From Saccharicrinis aurantiacus (GTDB lineage: Bacteria > Bacteroidota > Bacteroidia > Bacteroidales > Marinilabiliaceae): a stretch of 64,000 bases of DNA. Below the pieces are notes generated by a model that was given only the letters and a program-made list of their open reading frames with translations, did no database searches and was not told the origin of the DNA. Positions 1 to 9,567 of this stretch are shown one piece after another. Position numbers and translations under genes: made by a program. The stretch covers positions 62,001-126,000 of the forward strand of contig NZ_LYBV02000034.1 of assembly GCF_001660705.2 (NCBI RefSeq), given 5' to 3'. The stretch's first letter is position 1; each line of letters opens with the position of its first letter.

Positions 1-1014
1 AACCAAAGGTTAGCTACAATGCTTGGTTTTACGCACATGAAAGACTTTATTGGTAAAAACTATTTAGATTTTGTAGCAAATAAAAGTATACATGACGATA
101 TAAAAGAAAATTTTAAAACCGTTTTTTCAGGCAGTGTAAGTAGCTTCAACACTCAACGTCAATATAGAAGCATCGATAATAAATTGTTTTGGGGGGATAT
201 TTATATTACACCTATCTCTTTCGAAAATGGTAGAGTAACAGAGGCCGTAGGCATGGTGGTTGATATATCAATGCGTAAAAAAGCAGAAGAAGAACTCAAA
301 GAGAATGAAGAGAAGTTAAGACAACTAAATCTCACTAAAGACAAACTATTCTCTGTTATAGCACATGATATTAGAAACCCTTTTAATGCAATATTAGGCT
401 TTGCTAATATTCTTGAAAGTAGTATTGAAGATTTATCTACAATTGAGATTAAAGAATTTGCACACAAAATTGTTAACGCAAGCGAACAAACTTTTAAACT
501 ACTCGAAGATTTACTTACTTGGGCTAAATCACAACTAGGACAACTTAAAGTTTACAAAGAAACCTTTTATCCTTCTGCTGTAGTGGATGAGTGTATTCTA
601 TCACTAGAAGCTTTAAGTAAATCAAAAGATATAAATATAAACGCGACAATTACAAAAGGTTTAATTTTAAACAGCGACTTAACAATGTTTAAATTTATAA
701 TGCGAAACTTGTTGCACAATGCTATAAAATATTCTCATAATGGAAGTAAGGTACTCTGTGTAATTGAAGAATTTGATGAACAGAACATTGAACTCAGAGT
801 AAAAGATTATGGCGTTGGAATAAAAGCTAAAAAGTTGAAAAATCTATTTGATATTAATGAACTAGTCTCTTCAAGAGGAACTGCTGAAGAAAAAGGCACA
901 GGATTAGGACTATCGATGGTAAAAGAAATGACGGAATTAAATGGCGGATACATCACTGTAAAAAGTCAAGTAACAAAGGGAAGTGAGTTCTCTGTCATTC
1001 TTCCCAAGGGCTAA
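1..1014 (+). CDS. PAS-domain sensor histidine kinase (5' end outside window)
   Basis: The reading frame is open from base 1, so the gene starts upstream of the window; the first ATG at 19 lies inside the PAS fold (NQRLATMLGF, then a PAC-like segment ending VVDISMRKKAEEEL). A short coiled coil leads into a HisKA domain with the phospho-acceptor His in SVIAHDIRNP (about residue 122 of the visible part). The HATPase domain has the N box (RNLLHNAIKYSH), G1 (VKDYGVGI) and G2 (GTGLGLSMV). It should autophosphorylate in response to a signal and pass phosphate to a response regulator. No receiver domain or partner gene is visible. Its 3' end overlaps the convergent next gene by 4 bases. The kinase call is firm; signal and partner are unknown. 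Confidence 0.93.
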   Translation, partial: NQRLATMLGFTHMKDFIGKNYLDFVANKSIHDDIKENFKTVFSGSVSSFNTQRQYRSIDNKLFWGDIYITPISFENGRVTEAVGMVVDISMRKKAEEELKENEEKLRQLNLTKDKLFSVIAHDIRNPFNAILGFANILESSIEDLSTIEIKEFAHKIVNASEQTFKLLEDLLTWAKSQLGQLKVYKETFYPSAVVDECILSLEALSKSKDININATITKGLILNSDLTMFKFIMRNLLHNAIKYSHNGSKVLCVIEEFDEQNIELRVKDYGVGIKAKKLKNLFDINELVSSRGTAEEKGTGLGLSMVKEMTELNGGYITVKSQVTKGSEFSVILPKG

Positions 1015-2138
1015 AAAGCCTCTGAAAGTCTAAAATACACATTACTATTCTCACGCCCCATTGCTAAATCTAGTGCTGCGTTAATTTTCAGCTTCTTAAA
1101 CATTTTAAACCTAACTCCAGTTCCAATAGATGGAAGGAAATTGGCATTATTAATATGCCATACTTGATCAAACAACAAACCAACTCCACCAAAAGCAACC
1201 ACACCCCATCTTTTAGAGAACATCCATCGCATTTCTGATTGATAGGTTACAATAGAATTATCCATATAACGCCCACTTACATAACCTCTCAAAATTGCCG
1301 ACCCACCAGGCGAGGCCTTCTCGTGCAAGGGCATTTCTCCAAAACCAATTTGTGAATAAATTCTATTGGCAAATATAATTGGCTTGGGTGTATTTATTGG
1401 AAAGTAATTAGTAAGTCCTATTGTAATTTTTTGATAGGCCTCTATATTGTCATCTAATTCTACCAATCCCTGAACTGTACCTTCTAAAAACCAGGCTTTC
1501 GTTGGAAAATAGATATCATCACGTGTATCAAATGAAACTTTTAATCCAGGCGTTACATACCAATTATAATTTACTTTTTCACTCTCATCTGATTCAGAAC
1601 CAAATTCACTCAAGTAATTTGCATTCACAATCGGTCCGAAATAAAAATCAGGTACAATACTATACAAACCAGAAAAGCTGGAAGAAAATCCACGAAAGTG
1701 TAATTTGGAGTATTGCGAATTCTCTGGATCAAGATGCACATTCATGTAACCAACATAACCATCGAACCAAAATTTATTTTTATTTAAATAGTTAGTACTC
1801 TTTATACCGGTAATTAATGATCCTCGTAAATTTACCATTATAAGGCCTTGAATAGTAGATGGGTGCGTCTCCTCACTTAAACCAGGCAATTTATATATAA
1901 CGACTGGCACAATGGCAATTCCGGTACCAAAGGATGGATTAAACGTAGGAGCAGGTAATATGCCAACATCTTTTTGAATCGCATCCGTTACCAAGGAGTC
2001 CAAAGCATTATAGGTTTGTTGGATAGATTGTGGAATTTGGGCGGTAGATACAGTATATATACAAATTGATAGGAATAGATAAATATATTTCAATTCACCT
2101 TTTATATATCGTAATATATGTATCCTTGAGAAAGTCAT
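1011..2138 (-). CDS. BamA/TamA-like outer-membrane beta-barrel protein
   Basis: About 375 aa. A hydrophobic signal segment (IYLFLSICIYTVSTAQ) is followed by a short periplasmic part and then a barrel of the bacterial surface antigen (D15/Omp85) type: many alternating strands, an RGY-containing segment (ILRGYVSGRYMDN) resembling the L6 motif of Omp85 barrels, and a C-terminal Phe. POTRA domains are absent, so it is a barrel-only member and probably not BamA itself. A longer start at 2174 lies inside the terminator hairpin of the upstream his genes, so I chose the Met at 2138, which keeps the signal peptide. Family assignment is good; the transported or anchored substrate is unknown. Confidence 0.8.
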   Translation of the reverse strand: MTFSRIHILRYIKGELKYIYLFLSICIYTVSTAQIPQSIQQTYNALDSLVTDAIQKDVGILPAPTFNPSFGTGIAIVPVVIYKLPGLSEETHPSTIQGLIMVNLRGSLITGIKSTNYLNKNKFWFDGYVGYMNVHLDPENSQYSKLHFRGFSSSFSGLYSIVPDFYFGPIVNANYLSEFGSESDESEKVNYNWYVTPGLKVSFDTRDDIYFPTKAWFLEGTVQGLVELDDNIEAYQKITIGLTNYFPINTPKPIIFANRIYSQIGFGEMPLHEKASPGGSAILRGYVSGRYMDNSIVTYQSEMRWMFSKRWGVVAFGGVGLLFDQVWHINNANFLPSIGTGVRFKMFKKLKINAALDLAMGRENSNVYFRLSEAF

Positions 2139-2150
2139 TATTGCAATAAT

Positions 2151-2185
2151 ACTAAAAAAGCAATGCTTAAACATTGCTTTTTAGT
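2151..2185 (-). terminator. Intrinsic terminator of the his gene cluster
   Basis: Inverted repeat with arms at 2151-2165 and 2172-2185 (core AAAGCAATG / CATTGCTTT, 6-base loop). It is followed on the minus strand by six T residues. It lies 14 bases downstream of the hisIE stop codon and just before the BamA-like gene. Confidence 0.85.
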
Positions 2186-2198
2186 ATTAAAAAAAGAA

Positions 2199-2795
2199 TT
2201 ACTTATGTCTTTTTCTTAATTCCTCGGCTAAATCTTCAATACGATACCCTTTGTAGGTAAGTAGAACAATTAAATGATACAAAAGATCTGCACCTTCATA
2301 CAAAAAGTTTTCGTCATCGTTAGCCATAGCTCCGATTACAGTTTCTATTGCCTCTTCACCAACTTTTTGTGTTATTTTTCGAATACCTTTCTTAAATAAA
2401 TGAGTAGTATAAGAATCAGCAGGCATCTCCTCTTTACGCTTATCAATAAAATCTTGAAGCTCTGTTAAAAAGGTAATATCTGCTTTATTTTCCTCTTGAA
2501 AACAAGTATCATCGCCAGTATGACAAACGGGGCCAACAGGGTTAGCCTTAATTAGTAGTGTATCATCATCGCAATCAATTGCAATTGAAACCACATTTAA
2601 AAAGTTGCCCGACTCTTCTCCTTTAGTCCACAAGCGATTCTTTGTGCGGCTAAAGAAGGTAACTTTTCGCTCTTCTTGTGTTTTATCAAATGCCTCTTGG
2701 TTCATAAAACCAAGCATTAATACTTTGTTTGTAACTGCATCTTGAATAATTGCAGGCACCAATTCATTTCCTAATTTATCGAAATCTATTTTCAT
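2199..2795 (-). CDS. hisIE: Bifunctional phosphoribosyl-AMP cyclohydrolase / phosphoribosyl-ATP pyrophosphatase
   Basis: 198 aa, the usual length for the fused enzyme. The N-terminal HisI domain (about 1-115) has VLMLGFMNQEA, the Asp-rich metal site AIDCDDDTLL and the Cys/His motif GPVCHTGDDTCF. The C-terminal HisE domain (about 110-198) has GVREE-type helices with the QKVGEEAIE signature. It catalyses steps 2 and 3 of histidine synthesis in the cytoplasm, hydrolysing PR-ATP to PR-AMP and then opening the ring. It is the last gene of the hisH-A-F-IE run, 63 bases after hisF, and is followed directly by a terminator. Confidence 0.97.
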   Translation of the reverse strand: MKIDFDKLGNELVPAIIQDAVTNKVLMLGFMNQEAFDKTQEERKVTFFSRTKNRLWTKGEESGNFLNVVSIAIDCDDDTLLIKANPVGPVCHTGDDTCFQEENKADITFLTELQDFIDKRKEEMPADSYTTHLFKKGIRKITQKVGEEAIETVIGAMANDDENFLYEGADLLYHLIVLLTYKGYRIEDLAEELRKRHK

Positions 2796-2858
2796 ATTTA
2801 AGTCTTTAGTTAGCTGTTAGCATGTGCCAAAATAGCAATTAACAAGCTTTTGTTTTTA

Positions 2859-3617
2859 TTACAACCTTACACTAATTCCCTCGGTATTGAGATATTGTTT
2901 CAAATCAGGAATTCCGATTTCTTTATAGTGGAAAATACTAGCTGCTAAACCAGCATCTGCTTTTCCTTTTGTAAACACATCTTTAAAATGCTCCATACTA
3001 CCAGCTCCACCACTAGCAATGATAGGAATAGTAAGATCTGTTGATAGTTTAGCAAGTGCTTCGTTCGCAAAACCTTGCTTTACACCATCGTGATCCATTG
3101 ATGTAAACAATATTTCACCAGCTCCTCTATCTTCAGCTTCCTTGGCCCAAGAGAACAAGCGCTTATCAGTTTCAATTCGACCACCATTTACGGTAACTGC
3201 CCAATCGTCGCCTGCCATATGCTTAGCATCTATAGCCGTTACAACAAACTGGCTACCAAAATTGAGTGCCATATCATTAATTAACTGAGGGTTTCGAACT
3301 GCAGAGGAGTTAATACTAATTTTATCGGCCCCGGCATTAAGTAAAGCCTCAGCATCTTTAATTTCACTAATTCCACCACCTACTGTAAACGGGATATTTA
3401 CGTGCTGCGCTATACGCTTTACCAAATCAACAAAGGTTTTACGCCCCTCGTGACTAGCTGTAATATCAAGGAATACAAGTTCGTCGGCCCCTTGTTCGGC
3501 ATATAAAGCACCCAACTCAACAGGATCACCAACTTCTTTTATTCCTACAAATTTAATCCCTTTCACTGTCATCCCATTTTTAATATCTAAACAGGGAATT
3601 ATTCTTTTTGCGAGCAT
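2859..3617 (-). CDS. hisF: Imidazole glycerol phosphate synthase cyclase subunit HisF
   Basis: 252 aa (beta/alpha)8 barrel. The catalytic Asp residues are visible in [10 protein letters not shown] (D11) and VTAIDAKHM (about D130), and the phosphate-binding segments are GGGIS and ASGGAGS. It uses ammonia delivered by HisH to convert PRFAR into imidazole glycerol phosphate and AICAR. In this cluster hisF is separated from hisA by a small four-helix-bundle gene, which is unusual because hisA and hisF normally abut. Confidence 0.97.
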   Translation of the reverse strand: MLAKRIIPCLDIKNGMTVKGIKFVGIKEVGDPVELGALYAEQGADELVFLDITASHEGRKTFVDLVKRIAQHVNIPFTVGGGISEIKDAEALLNAGADKISINSSAVRNPQLINDMALNFGSQFVVTAIDAKHMAGDDWAVTVNGGRIETDKRLFSWAKEAEDRGAGEILFTSMDHDGVKQGFANEALAKLSTDLTIPIIASGGAGSMEHFKDVFTKGKADAGLAASIFHYKEIGIPDLKQYLNTEGISVRL

Positions 3618-3630
3618 CTATAATAAGTTT

Positions 3631-4041
3631 TTAGGCTTTAGATTGAAGGCAGAAGTGATTATTTGCTACTTCAATATTTATCTTTAATTTTTCTTTTAGT
3701 TTCCGGATCAAACTCGACAACATTTTCTCAATTTCAAGAGCTAAACTATTTATAGGTATGTATTTTTTATTATCAATATAACCAAGCCTAAAGGCAATCT
3801 CTAATTGAGTTTCTAGTTCGTACAAAGAACCTGATGATATTTGAAGAAAGCGAATATAGTCTCTCGTCTGATTCCTTCCAAAACCTTCTGCTATATTTGA
3901 AGGCACTGAAATTGCAGATCGACGAACCTGACTAGTAAGGCCATAAATCTCTTGTGATGGAAACGTTGAAGTGACAGAATATATATCCTCGACTAAAACC
4001 ATGCTTTTTTGCCAAACAATTAACTCTCTAAAATTATTCAT
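3631..4041 (-). CDS. Four-helix bundle protein (23S rRNA intervening-sequence family)
   Basis: 136 aa from the Met at 4041; the start at 4050 adds only MLI. The sequence has the family landmarks: [11 protein letters not shown] near the N-terminus, [15 protein letters not shown] in the middle, then [20 protein letters not shown]. These match the S23/four-helix-bundle family first noticed in rRNA intervening sequences and common as single genes in Bacteroidota. Its molecular function is not established. It is inserted between hisA and hisF on the same strand, 13 bases before hisF, so it is probably co-transcribed. I see no sign that it acts in histidine synthesis; a mobile or hitch-hiking gene is the simplest reading. 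Confidence 0.88.
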   Translation of the reverse strand: MNNFRELIVWQKSMVLVEDIYSVTSTFPSQEIYGLTSQVRRSAISVPSNIAEGFGRNQTRDYIRFLQISSGSLYELETQLEIAFRLGYIDNKKYIPINSLALEIEKMLSSLIRKLKEKLKINIEVANNHFCLQSKA

Positions 4042-4092
4042 TATTAGCAATTTGAGACATTACACTTCACACTATATCCTTCACTCTGAAAT

Positions 4093-4818
4093 TTAACTAT
4101 ACCTCTCCAATTCCTTCAGGCTAATACGTCCTTCATAAATTGCTTTTCCGGTAATTACTGCAGGTACTTTAGCTTCAACTAATTCGTCGATATCTGCTAA
4201 ACTACTTAATCCACCACTTGCTACTAGGTATAAATCGGGCGATTGCTTTAATAACTTTTTGTACAGTTCTGTTGAAGTTCCTTGCAACATCCCATCTTTA
4301 CTGATATCTGTGCAAATTACTTTATTAATTCCTAGTTGCTCATATTCTTTAACAAAAGGAAGTAATTCTAAGTCTGATGTTTCGAGCCAACCACCAACAG
4401 CAATCTTTTCATCTTTAACATCAGCTCCTAAGATTATCTTATCCGAGCCGAACTTCTCTATCCAACTTGTAAAAACGGCTTTATTTTTAACCGCAATACT
4501 TCCGCCAGTTATCATTTGGGCTCCACTCTCAAAAGCAATTTTAAGATCCTCATCGGTTTTTAAACCTCCTCCAAAATCAATTACTAAGTTCGTTTTGCTG
4601 GCAATTTGTTCTAGTAACTTATAGTTAATGATTCGCGAAGCTTTAGCCCCATCTAAATCTACTAAATGTAGTCTTTTGATACCATGATCTTCGAACATCT
4701 TAGCCACTTCAAGCGGGTTTTCGTTATACACCGTTTTTTGGTCATAATCACCTTGGCTTAAACGCACACATTTTGCATCGATAATATCAATGGCTGGGAT
4801 TATATCTATTTTGGCCAT
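4093..4818 (-). CDS. hisA: Phosphoribosylformimino-AICAR phosphate isomerase HisA
   Basis: 241 aa TIM barrel. [20 protein letters not shown] near the N-terminus carries the catalytic Asp (D11), followed by [17 protein letters not shown] and, on the second half, [10 protein letters not shown] and ASGGLSS. It isomerises ProFAR to PRFAR, the substrate of HisHF. It starts 2 bases after the hisH stop, consistent with translational coupling. Confidence 0.97.
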   Translation of the reverse strand: MAKIDIIPAIDIIDAKCVRLSQGDYDQKTVYNENPLEVAKMFEDHGIKRLHLVDLDGAKASRIINYKLLEQIASKTNLVIDFGGGLKTDEDLKIAFESGAQMITGGSIAVKNKAVFTSWIEKFGSDKIILGADVKDEKIAVGGWLETSDLELLPFVKEYEQLGINKVICTDISKDGMLQGTSTELYKKLLKQSPDLYLVASGGLSSLADIDELVEAKVPAVITGKAIYEGRISLKELERYS

Positions 4819-4820
4819 TA

Positions 4821-5420
4821 TTATAGTTTAATGAAGTTTGCTAAAATTTTTGAACCTACATCACCACTCTTTTCAGGGTGAAATTGGGTAGCATAAAAGT
4901 TATCCTTTTGCAAAGCAGAACTGTAAGGTAAAATATAGTTTGTTGTAGCTGCAGTATCATTACCTAATGCTACATAGAAACTATGAACAAAGTATACAAA
5001 CTGATCTTCGATGCTCGAATCAAACAAGGCACTTTTGGTATTACCAATGGTATTCCATCCCATTTGAGGCACTTTAATATTCTCAGTATTATTTTCAGGA
5101 AGTTGAAATTTCTTTACCTCCTCATCAAATATACCAAGACAATCAACATTACCTTCTTCGGAGTGTTTGCACATTAATTGCATACCAAGACAAATTCCTA
5201 AAACGGGCTGTTTTAAACTCAAAATAAGTTCATCCAACTTTTGTTCTTTCAGATATTTCATGGTTGTGCTAGCCTCTCCCACTCCTGGAAAAATAACTTT
5301 ATCTGCACTTTTTATCTCTTCAGGATCTGAAGTTATAATATGCTCCACTCCCAACCTATCAAGCGCAAAGCTTACGGATTGAATATTACCCGCGTTATAT
5401 TTTATTATAGCAATTTTCAT
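4821..5420 (-). CDS. hisH: Imidazole glycerol phosphate synthase glutaminase subunit HisH
   Basis: 199 aa class I glutamine amidotransferase. The nucleophile Cys is in LGICLGMQL (C77) and the His-Glu pair in TQFHPEKSG near the C-terminus. It hydrolyses glutamine and channels ammonia to HisF. The early and middle pathway genes (hisG, hisD, hisC, hisB) are not in this window, so the his genes are split in this genome. hisH follows a thioredoxin-like gene by 30 bases. Confidence 0.96.
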   Translation of the reverse strand: MKIAIIKYNAGNIQSVSFALDRLGVEHIITSDPEEIKSADKVIFPGVGEASTTMKYLKEQKLDELILSLKQPVLGICLGMQLMCKHSEEGNVDCLGIFDEEVKKFQLPENNTENIKVPQMGWNTIGNTKSALFDSSIEDQFVYFVHSFYVALGNDTAATTNYILPYSSALQKDNFYATQFHPEKSGDVGSKILANFIKL

Positions 5421-5450
5421 ATTTATTAGGCCTTATAGGAATTTGTAATC

Positions 5451-5972
5451 TTACTTTAGTAAATCCTCAATTACAACTTTCATTTTATTAAACTCTTCTT
5501 CATTAAAAAGACGAGTTAACATTACAATTTTACCGTCTCTATCGATAATTACATTTCGTGTAATACCAGCCTTCTTCTTTGCGTATAAACCAAAAATATC
5601 AGCGCCATCATCTAAACCTAAAGGATAAGATATGCCTGTATCTTTAGCAAATTTATTCACAGTCTCAAGAGGTTCATCTCTATCTAAGCCAACCAGTACA
5701 AAGTCCTTATCTTTATTCTTTTTCCAAATCTCGTTCTCAATATGTGGCATCTCCGCACGACAAACTCCACACCAACTTGCGGTAAATTGTAACATTACAA
5801 CTTTGCCTTTATGATCAGACAACTTAAACGTTTTGCCATTATTCAATTTACACTCAAAATCAGGAGCTATATCTCCTACTTTAACAATATACCCTCTATC
5901 ATCCTTCTTCTGTGCATGAGTGAAATTTAAACCAATACACATTAATGCTAAAGCAAATAAATAGTTCTTCAT
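5451..5972 (-). CDS. TlpA-like exported thioredoxin-fold protein
   Basis: 173 aa. A signal peptide (about 1-20, ending FTHAQ) precedes an AhpC/TSA-thioredoxin fold beginning GDIAPDFE. The redox pair is in ASWCGVCRAEMP (C68 and C71), and a cis-Pro region follows near GITRNVIIDRDGK. This fits the TlpA/ResA group of periplasmic disulfide reductases or resilience proteins. It sits between purU (5 bases upstream) and hisH (30 bases downstream), so it should share their transcript, although no metabolic link to purine or histidine synthesis is evident. Confidence 0.88.
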   Translation of the reverse strand: MKNYLFALALMCIGLNFTHAQKKDDRGYIVKVGDIAPDFECKLNNGKTFKLSDHKGKVVMLQFTASWCGVCRAEMPHIENEIWKKNKDKDFVLVGLDRDEPLETVNKFAKDTGISYPLGLDDGADIFGLYAKKKAGITRNVIIDRDGKIVMLTRLFNEEEFNKMKVVIEDLLK

Positions 5973-5977
5973 TTTTC

Positions 5978-6847
5978 TTAGTTAAATATTATTGTTCGGT
6001 TTTTATAAACCAATGTTTTTCTATCGATATGTGCTTTTACGGCACGTGCCAACACAATTTTCTCAACATCTTTCCCTTTTTGGATAAGGGTTTGGATTGA
6101 GTCGTGATGAGAAATACGATTAATATCCTGTTCAATAATTGGCCCTGCATCTAAATCAGAAGTAACATAATGACTGGTAGCTCCAATAATTTTAACCCCA
6201 CGTTTATGCGCAGCATGATAAGGTTTAGCTCCTGCAAATGCAGGTAAAAAGGAATGGTGGATATTAATAATCTTCTCAGGATAACTTTTGATAAACTCGG
6301 CTGAAAGCACTTGCATATAGCGTGCTAATACAGCAAAATCAATCTTATACTTTTTCAGCACCTCAAGTTGTTTCTTTTCTTGTTCCGCTTTTGTTTCAGC
6401 AGTAATTGGAATATGCACAAAATCAATTCCGAATTGCTTTGCCACAGGCTCTAGGGTAGTGTGATTACTTATTATAACCGGCACATCTACCTTATATTCT
6501 CCAGTTTGATAACGCGCCAGTAAATCGTATAAACAGTGCGCCGCCTTAGACACAAAAATTGCCATACGAGGTTTTTCGTCAGAGAAATTTAAAGTATACT
6601 TCATCTGATATGGCTCACCAAGAAACTTGGAAAAAGTAGAATCAATTTCACTTTTAGGGAGATTAAAATTACTTAAATCCCAAACCACACGCATAAAGAA
6701 AAGATTATCTTCTCTATCTACATGCTGATCTACCTCAACAATATTACCGTGGTGGAGATTAATAAAATCGGTAACTCGTGCAACAATTCCACTTTGATCA
6801 GGGCAATGTATCTTTAATATGGCTGTATTATTAACTTTGTTTTCCAT
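5978..6847 (-). CDS. purU: Formyltetrahydrofolate deformylase PurU
   Basis: 289 aa from the Met at 6847 (MENKVNNTAI). An upstream in-frame start at 6895 would place the initiation codon inside a promoter-like sequence. The N-terminal ACT domain (about 5-85) begins LKIHCPDQSGIVA. The C-terminal formyl-transferase fold carries NIHHSFLP and GATSHYVTSDLDAGPIIEQD, the PurU-type catalytic region. It hydrolyses 10-formyl-THF to THF and formate, supplying formate for purine synthesis and balancing one-carbon pools. It is the first gene of a probable purU-tlpA-hisHAF-hisIE transcript. Confidence 0.95.
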   Translation of the reverse strand: MENKVNNTAILKIHCPDQSGIVARVTDFINLHHGNIVEVDQHVDREDNLFFMRVVWDLSNFNLPKSEIDSTFSKFLGEPYQMKYTLNFSDEKPRMAIFVSKAAHCLYDLLARYQTGEYKVDVPVIISNHTTLEPVAKQFGIDFVHIPITAETKAEQEKKQLEVLKKYKIDFAVLARYMQVLSAEFIKSYPEKIINIHHSFLPAFAGAKPYHAAHKRGVKIIGATSHYVTSDLDAGPIIEQDINRISHHDSIQTLIQKGKDVEKIVLARAVKAHIDRKTLVYKNRTIIFN

Positions 6848-6892
6848 GCAATTCAGACTTGATAGTTTATTTTGTTTCCTCTGAGAGGGCTG

Positions 6893-6900
6893 CAAAAATA
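6893..6900 (-). promoter_or_regulatory. Putative -7 promoter element for purU
   Basis: The minus strand reads TATTTTTG, a full match to the Bacteroidota -7 consensus TAnnTTTG, 45 bases upstream of the chosen purU start. No clear -33 element is seen at the usual spacing, so this is tentative. If real, the his genes are transcribed apart from the trp operon. Confidence 0.4.
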
Positions 6901-6951
6901 AGGATTTATCGTCAGATGTTAAATGAAAATCTGATTTTTATCATACTTCAA

Positions 6952-7722
6952 TTAAGCTTTGATGCTTTTAATGTAAGTATTGATATCTTTCTTAAGATCG
7001 CTTACTTCTCCAAGCATTTTTACAAAGCCACTTCCAATAATTGCACCTTCGGCATATTTACAAGTAGTTTCAAATGATTCTTTATCACTGATACCGAATC
7101 CGATTAATGATGGATTTTGCAAGCCAAGAGACTTCACTCTTTCAAAATAGGCCAACTGCTCATCTGATAATCCTTTTTTTGCACCAGTTACTGAAGCTGA
7201 CGAAACCATGTAAATGAAACCATTTGTATTGGCATCAATTAACTTAATACGTTCTTCAGGTGTTTGAGGAGTTATTAAGAAAATATTTGAAACTCCATTG
7301 GCATCAAAGGTTGGCTTATAAACATCCAGATATTCCTGAAAAGGTAAATCAGGAAGAATAACACCATCAACACCTACTTCGTTGCATTTCTTGGCAAAAG
7401 CCTCCATTCCGTATTTGTGCACAGTATTTAAATAACCCATCAATACAATTGGCATTTTTACTTTTGAACGAACATTAGCCAATTGCTCAAAAAGAACTTT
7501 TAGGCTCATTCCGTTTTCTAAGGCTTTCTCTCCACTTTTCTGAATGGTTGGCCCATCTGCCAGAGGGTCTGAAAAGGGAATCCCTATTTCAACAATATCG
7601 GCACCTGACTCTTCAAGAGCTTCGAGTATTGGCACAGTGTCATTTAAATTAGGGTAACCTGCCGAATAATATATTGAAAGTATATCTTTCTTATTTTGAA
7701 ATAATTCTTTTATTCTGCTCAT
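6952..7722 (-). CDS. trpA: Tryptophan synthase alpha subunit
   Basis: 256 aa TIM barrel. The catalytic residues are visible in VEIGIPFSDPLADGP (E45 and D56). The C-terminal half has the family's SSASVTGAK and GFGISDKES phosphate-binding segments. It cleaves indole-3-glycerol phosphate to indole, which is channelled to TrpB. It is the last gene of the trp operon; 105 bases separate it from purU and I see no strong terminator there. Confidence 0.97.
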   Translation of the reverse strand: MSRIKELFQNKKDILSIYYSAGYPNLNDTVPILEALEESGADIVEIGIPFSDPLADGPTIQKSGEKALENGMSLKVLFEQLANVRSKVKMPIVLMGYLNTVHKYGMEAFAKKCNEVGVDGVILPDLPFQEYLDVYKPTFDANGVSNIFLITPQTPEERIKLIDANTNGFIYMVSSASVTGAKKGLSDEQLAYFERVKSLGLQNPSLIGFGISDKESFETTCKYAEGAIIGSGFVKMLGEVSDLKKDINTYIKSIKA

Positions 7723-7739
7723 CTTTTAAAGTATCAAGT

Positions 7740-8927
7740 CTATAAACTAAAACGATCCATATAGGTACTCATATCCTTATCTCCTCTACCCGATAAAGTA
7801 ATAACTACAGTATCTTCTGGCTTAAACTCCATTTTATTAAGTGCCACAAAAGCATGCGCACTCTCCATAGCTGGAATAATACCTTCTAATCGGGTAACTT
7901 CAAGCGCCATATCTAAAGCCTCTTGGTCTGTTGCGTCCAGAAAAATAGCTCTATCAGTATCTTTTAAATGTGCATGTTGCGGTCCGATACCTGGATAATC
8001 TAAACCTGCAGAAATGGAGTAAGGCTCGATAATTTGTCCATCGTCATCCTGAATTAAGAAAGTTTTGCTTCCATGGATAATACCAATATCACCTAATGCA
8101 ATTGTTGCAGCTGTTTCTCCAGAATCAATACCTAGTCCGGAAGCTTCTACAGCAACTAATTTGACTTGTTCATCATCTAAGAAATTATAAAAACTTCCCG
8201 AAGCGTTACTGCCACCTCCCACACAAGCAACAACATAATCAGGGTATTCACTTCCTGTTTTCTCTTTAAGCTGTGTTTTTGTTTCCTCACTAATCACACT
8301 CTGAAAACGCGCTACAATATCGGGATAAGGATGTGGGCCCACCACAGAACCAATAATATAAAAGGTATCCTCTGGATTACAAATCCAATCGCGGAGCGCT
8401 TCGTTTGTAGCATCCTTCAAGGTTTGATTACCTGATTCTGCTGCAACTACTTTGGCACCTAGCATTTTCATACGAGCCACATTGGGAGCTTGACGTTCAA
8501 TATCAAGTGCACCCATATAAATTACACAATCCATGCCCATTAAAGCACAGGCCGTTGCTGTTGCTACCCCATGCTGACCAGCACCTGTTTCTGCAATAAT
8601 GCGAGTTTTACCCAATTCTTGGGCCAACAAGATTTGACCTAAAGAGTTGTTTATTTTATGAGCTCCCGTATGATTTAAATCTTCGCGCTTTAAATACACA
8701 TTGGTTTTATATTTTTCGGAAAGACGCTCTGCATAATATAAAGGGGTCGGGCGTCCTACATAATCTTTTAGAAGCTTTACATACTTCTTACTAAACTCAG
8801 GTGTATTAATAACATCTAAATACACACTTTTGAGTTTATCGATATTGGGCTGAAGCATTTCAGGAATATAAGCACCGCCAAACTGGCCGTACATTCCTTT
8901 TTCATCAACATTATACTTAGAACTCAT
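7740..8927 (-). CDS. trpB: Tryptophan synthase beta subunit
   Basis: 395 aa PLP enzyme. The Schiff-base Lys is in [11 protein letters not shown] (K91), and the phosphate-binding loop is [10 protein letters not shown]. The N-terminus ([14 protein letters not shown]) is that of the standard trpB1 form that pairs with TrpA. It condenses indole with serine to give tryptophan. It is spaced 17 bases from trpA and 1 base from trpF, typical of one operon. Confidence 0.98.
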   Translation of the reverse strand: MSSKYNVDEKGMYGQFGGAYIPEMLQPNIDKLKSVYLDVINTPEFSKKYVKLLKDYVGRPTPLYYAERLSEKYKTNVYLKREDLNHTGAHKINNSLGQILLAQELGKTRIIAETGAGQHGVATATACALMGMDCVIYMGALDIERQAPNVARMKMLGAKVVAAESGNQTLKDATNEALRDWICNPEDTFYIIGSVVGPHPYPDIVARFQSVISEETKTQLKEKTGSEYPDYVVACVGGGSNASGSFYNFLDDEQVKLVAVEASGLGIDSGETAATIALGDIGIIHGSKTFLIQDDDGQIIEPYSISAGLDYPGIGPQHAHLKDTDRAIFLDATDQEALDMALEVTRLEGIIPAMESAHAFVALNKMEFKPEDTVVITLSGRGDKDMSTYMDRFSL

Positions 8928-8928
8928 A

Positions 8929-9567
8929 TTATTGATTTTTAATTTTCTGAATAAACTGTTTTACCTTCTCTACACTTTTAAGTGCTGGTTCAATCTCAAA
9001 ACGACTGTTAATATCGACTGCATGAATATTTACATCCTTCAATTTTAGAATATCTGAAGCATCATCCACATCGATACCTCCACTTAAGAATAAAGGCTTT
9101 TGATTATTGTATTGTTTTAATAATTCCCAATTGAATTTATGTCCGCTACCTCCATAAGTTTTTGTTTTGGTATCAAATAGAAAGTAATCAGTACAAAGTG
9201 CATAAGGATCAAGAATACTAAAGTCAAACTCTTCTGAAACCTGAAAAGCTTTGATTGTTTCCAATCCTAAACTTTGAATTGAAGCACAAAACTCAGGCGA
9301 TTCATTGCCATGCAACTGCACGGCATCCAGCCCATATTTATTAACACAACTTTTTATGTAGCTGAATTCAGCATTTACAAAAACACCCGTCTTTGTAATG
9401 ATATTGGGAAGTTGATTTAATAACTCAACATCGATAATACCCTCAACAAAACGCGGTGATTTACCATAAAAGATAAAGCCTAAATAATCTGGCCCTAAGG
9501 CAGCGACAGCTTTTATATTATCACTATCGCGCATACCGCATACTTTTATTTGTATGGATTGTGACAT
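8929..9567 (-). CDS. trpF: Phosphoribosylanthranilate isomerase
   Basis: 212 aa TIM barrel starting [13 protein letters not shown], with the catalytic Cys in [12 protein letters not shown] and the catalytic Asp region [13 protein letters not shown] follow, then LSGGID. It catalyses the Amadori rearrangement of PRA to CdRP. The stop of trpC and the start of trpF abut. It is separate from trpC, unlike the enterobacterial TrpCF fusion. Confidence 0.97.
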   Translation of the reverse strand: MSQSIQIKVCGMRDSDNIKAVAALGPDYLGFIFYGKSPRFVEGIIDVELLNQLPNIITKTGVFVNAEFSYIKSCVNKYGLDAVQLHGNESPEFCASIQSLGLETIKAFQVSEEFDFSILDPYALCTDYFLFDTKTKTYGGSGHKFNWELLKQYNNQKPLFLSGGIDVDDASDILKLKDVNIHAVDINSRFEIEPALKSVEKVKQFIQKIKNQ

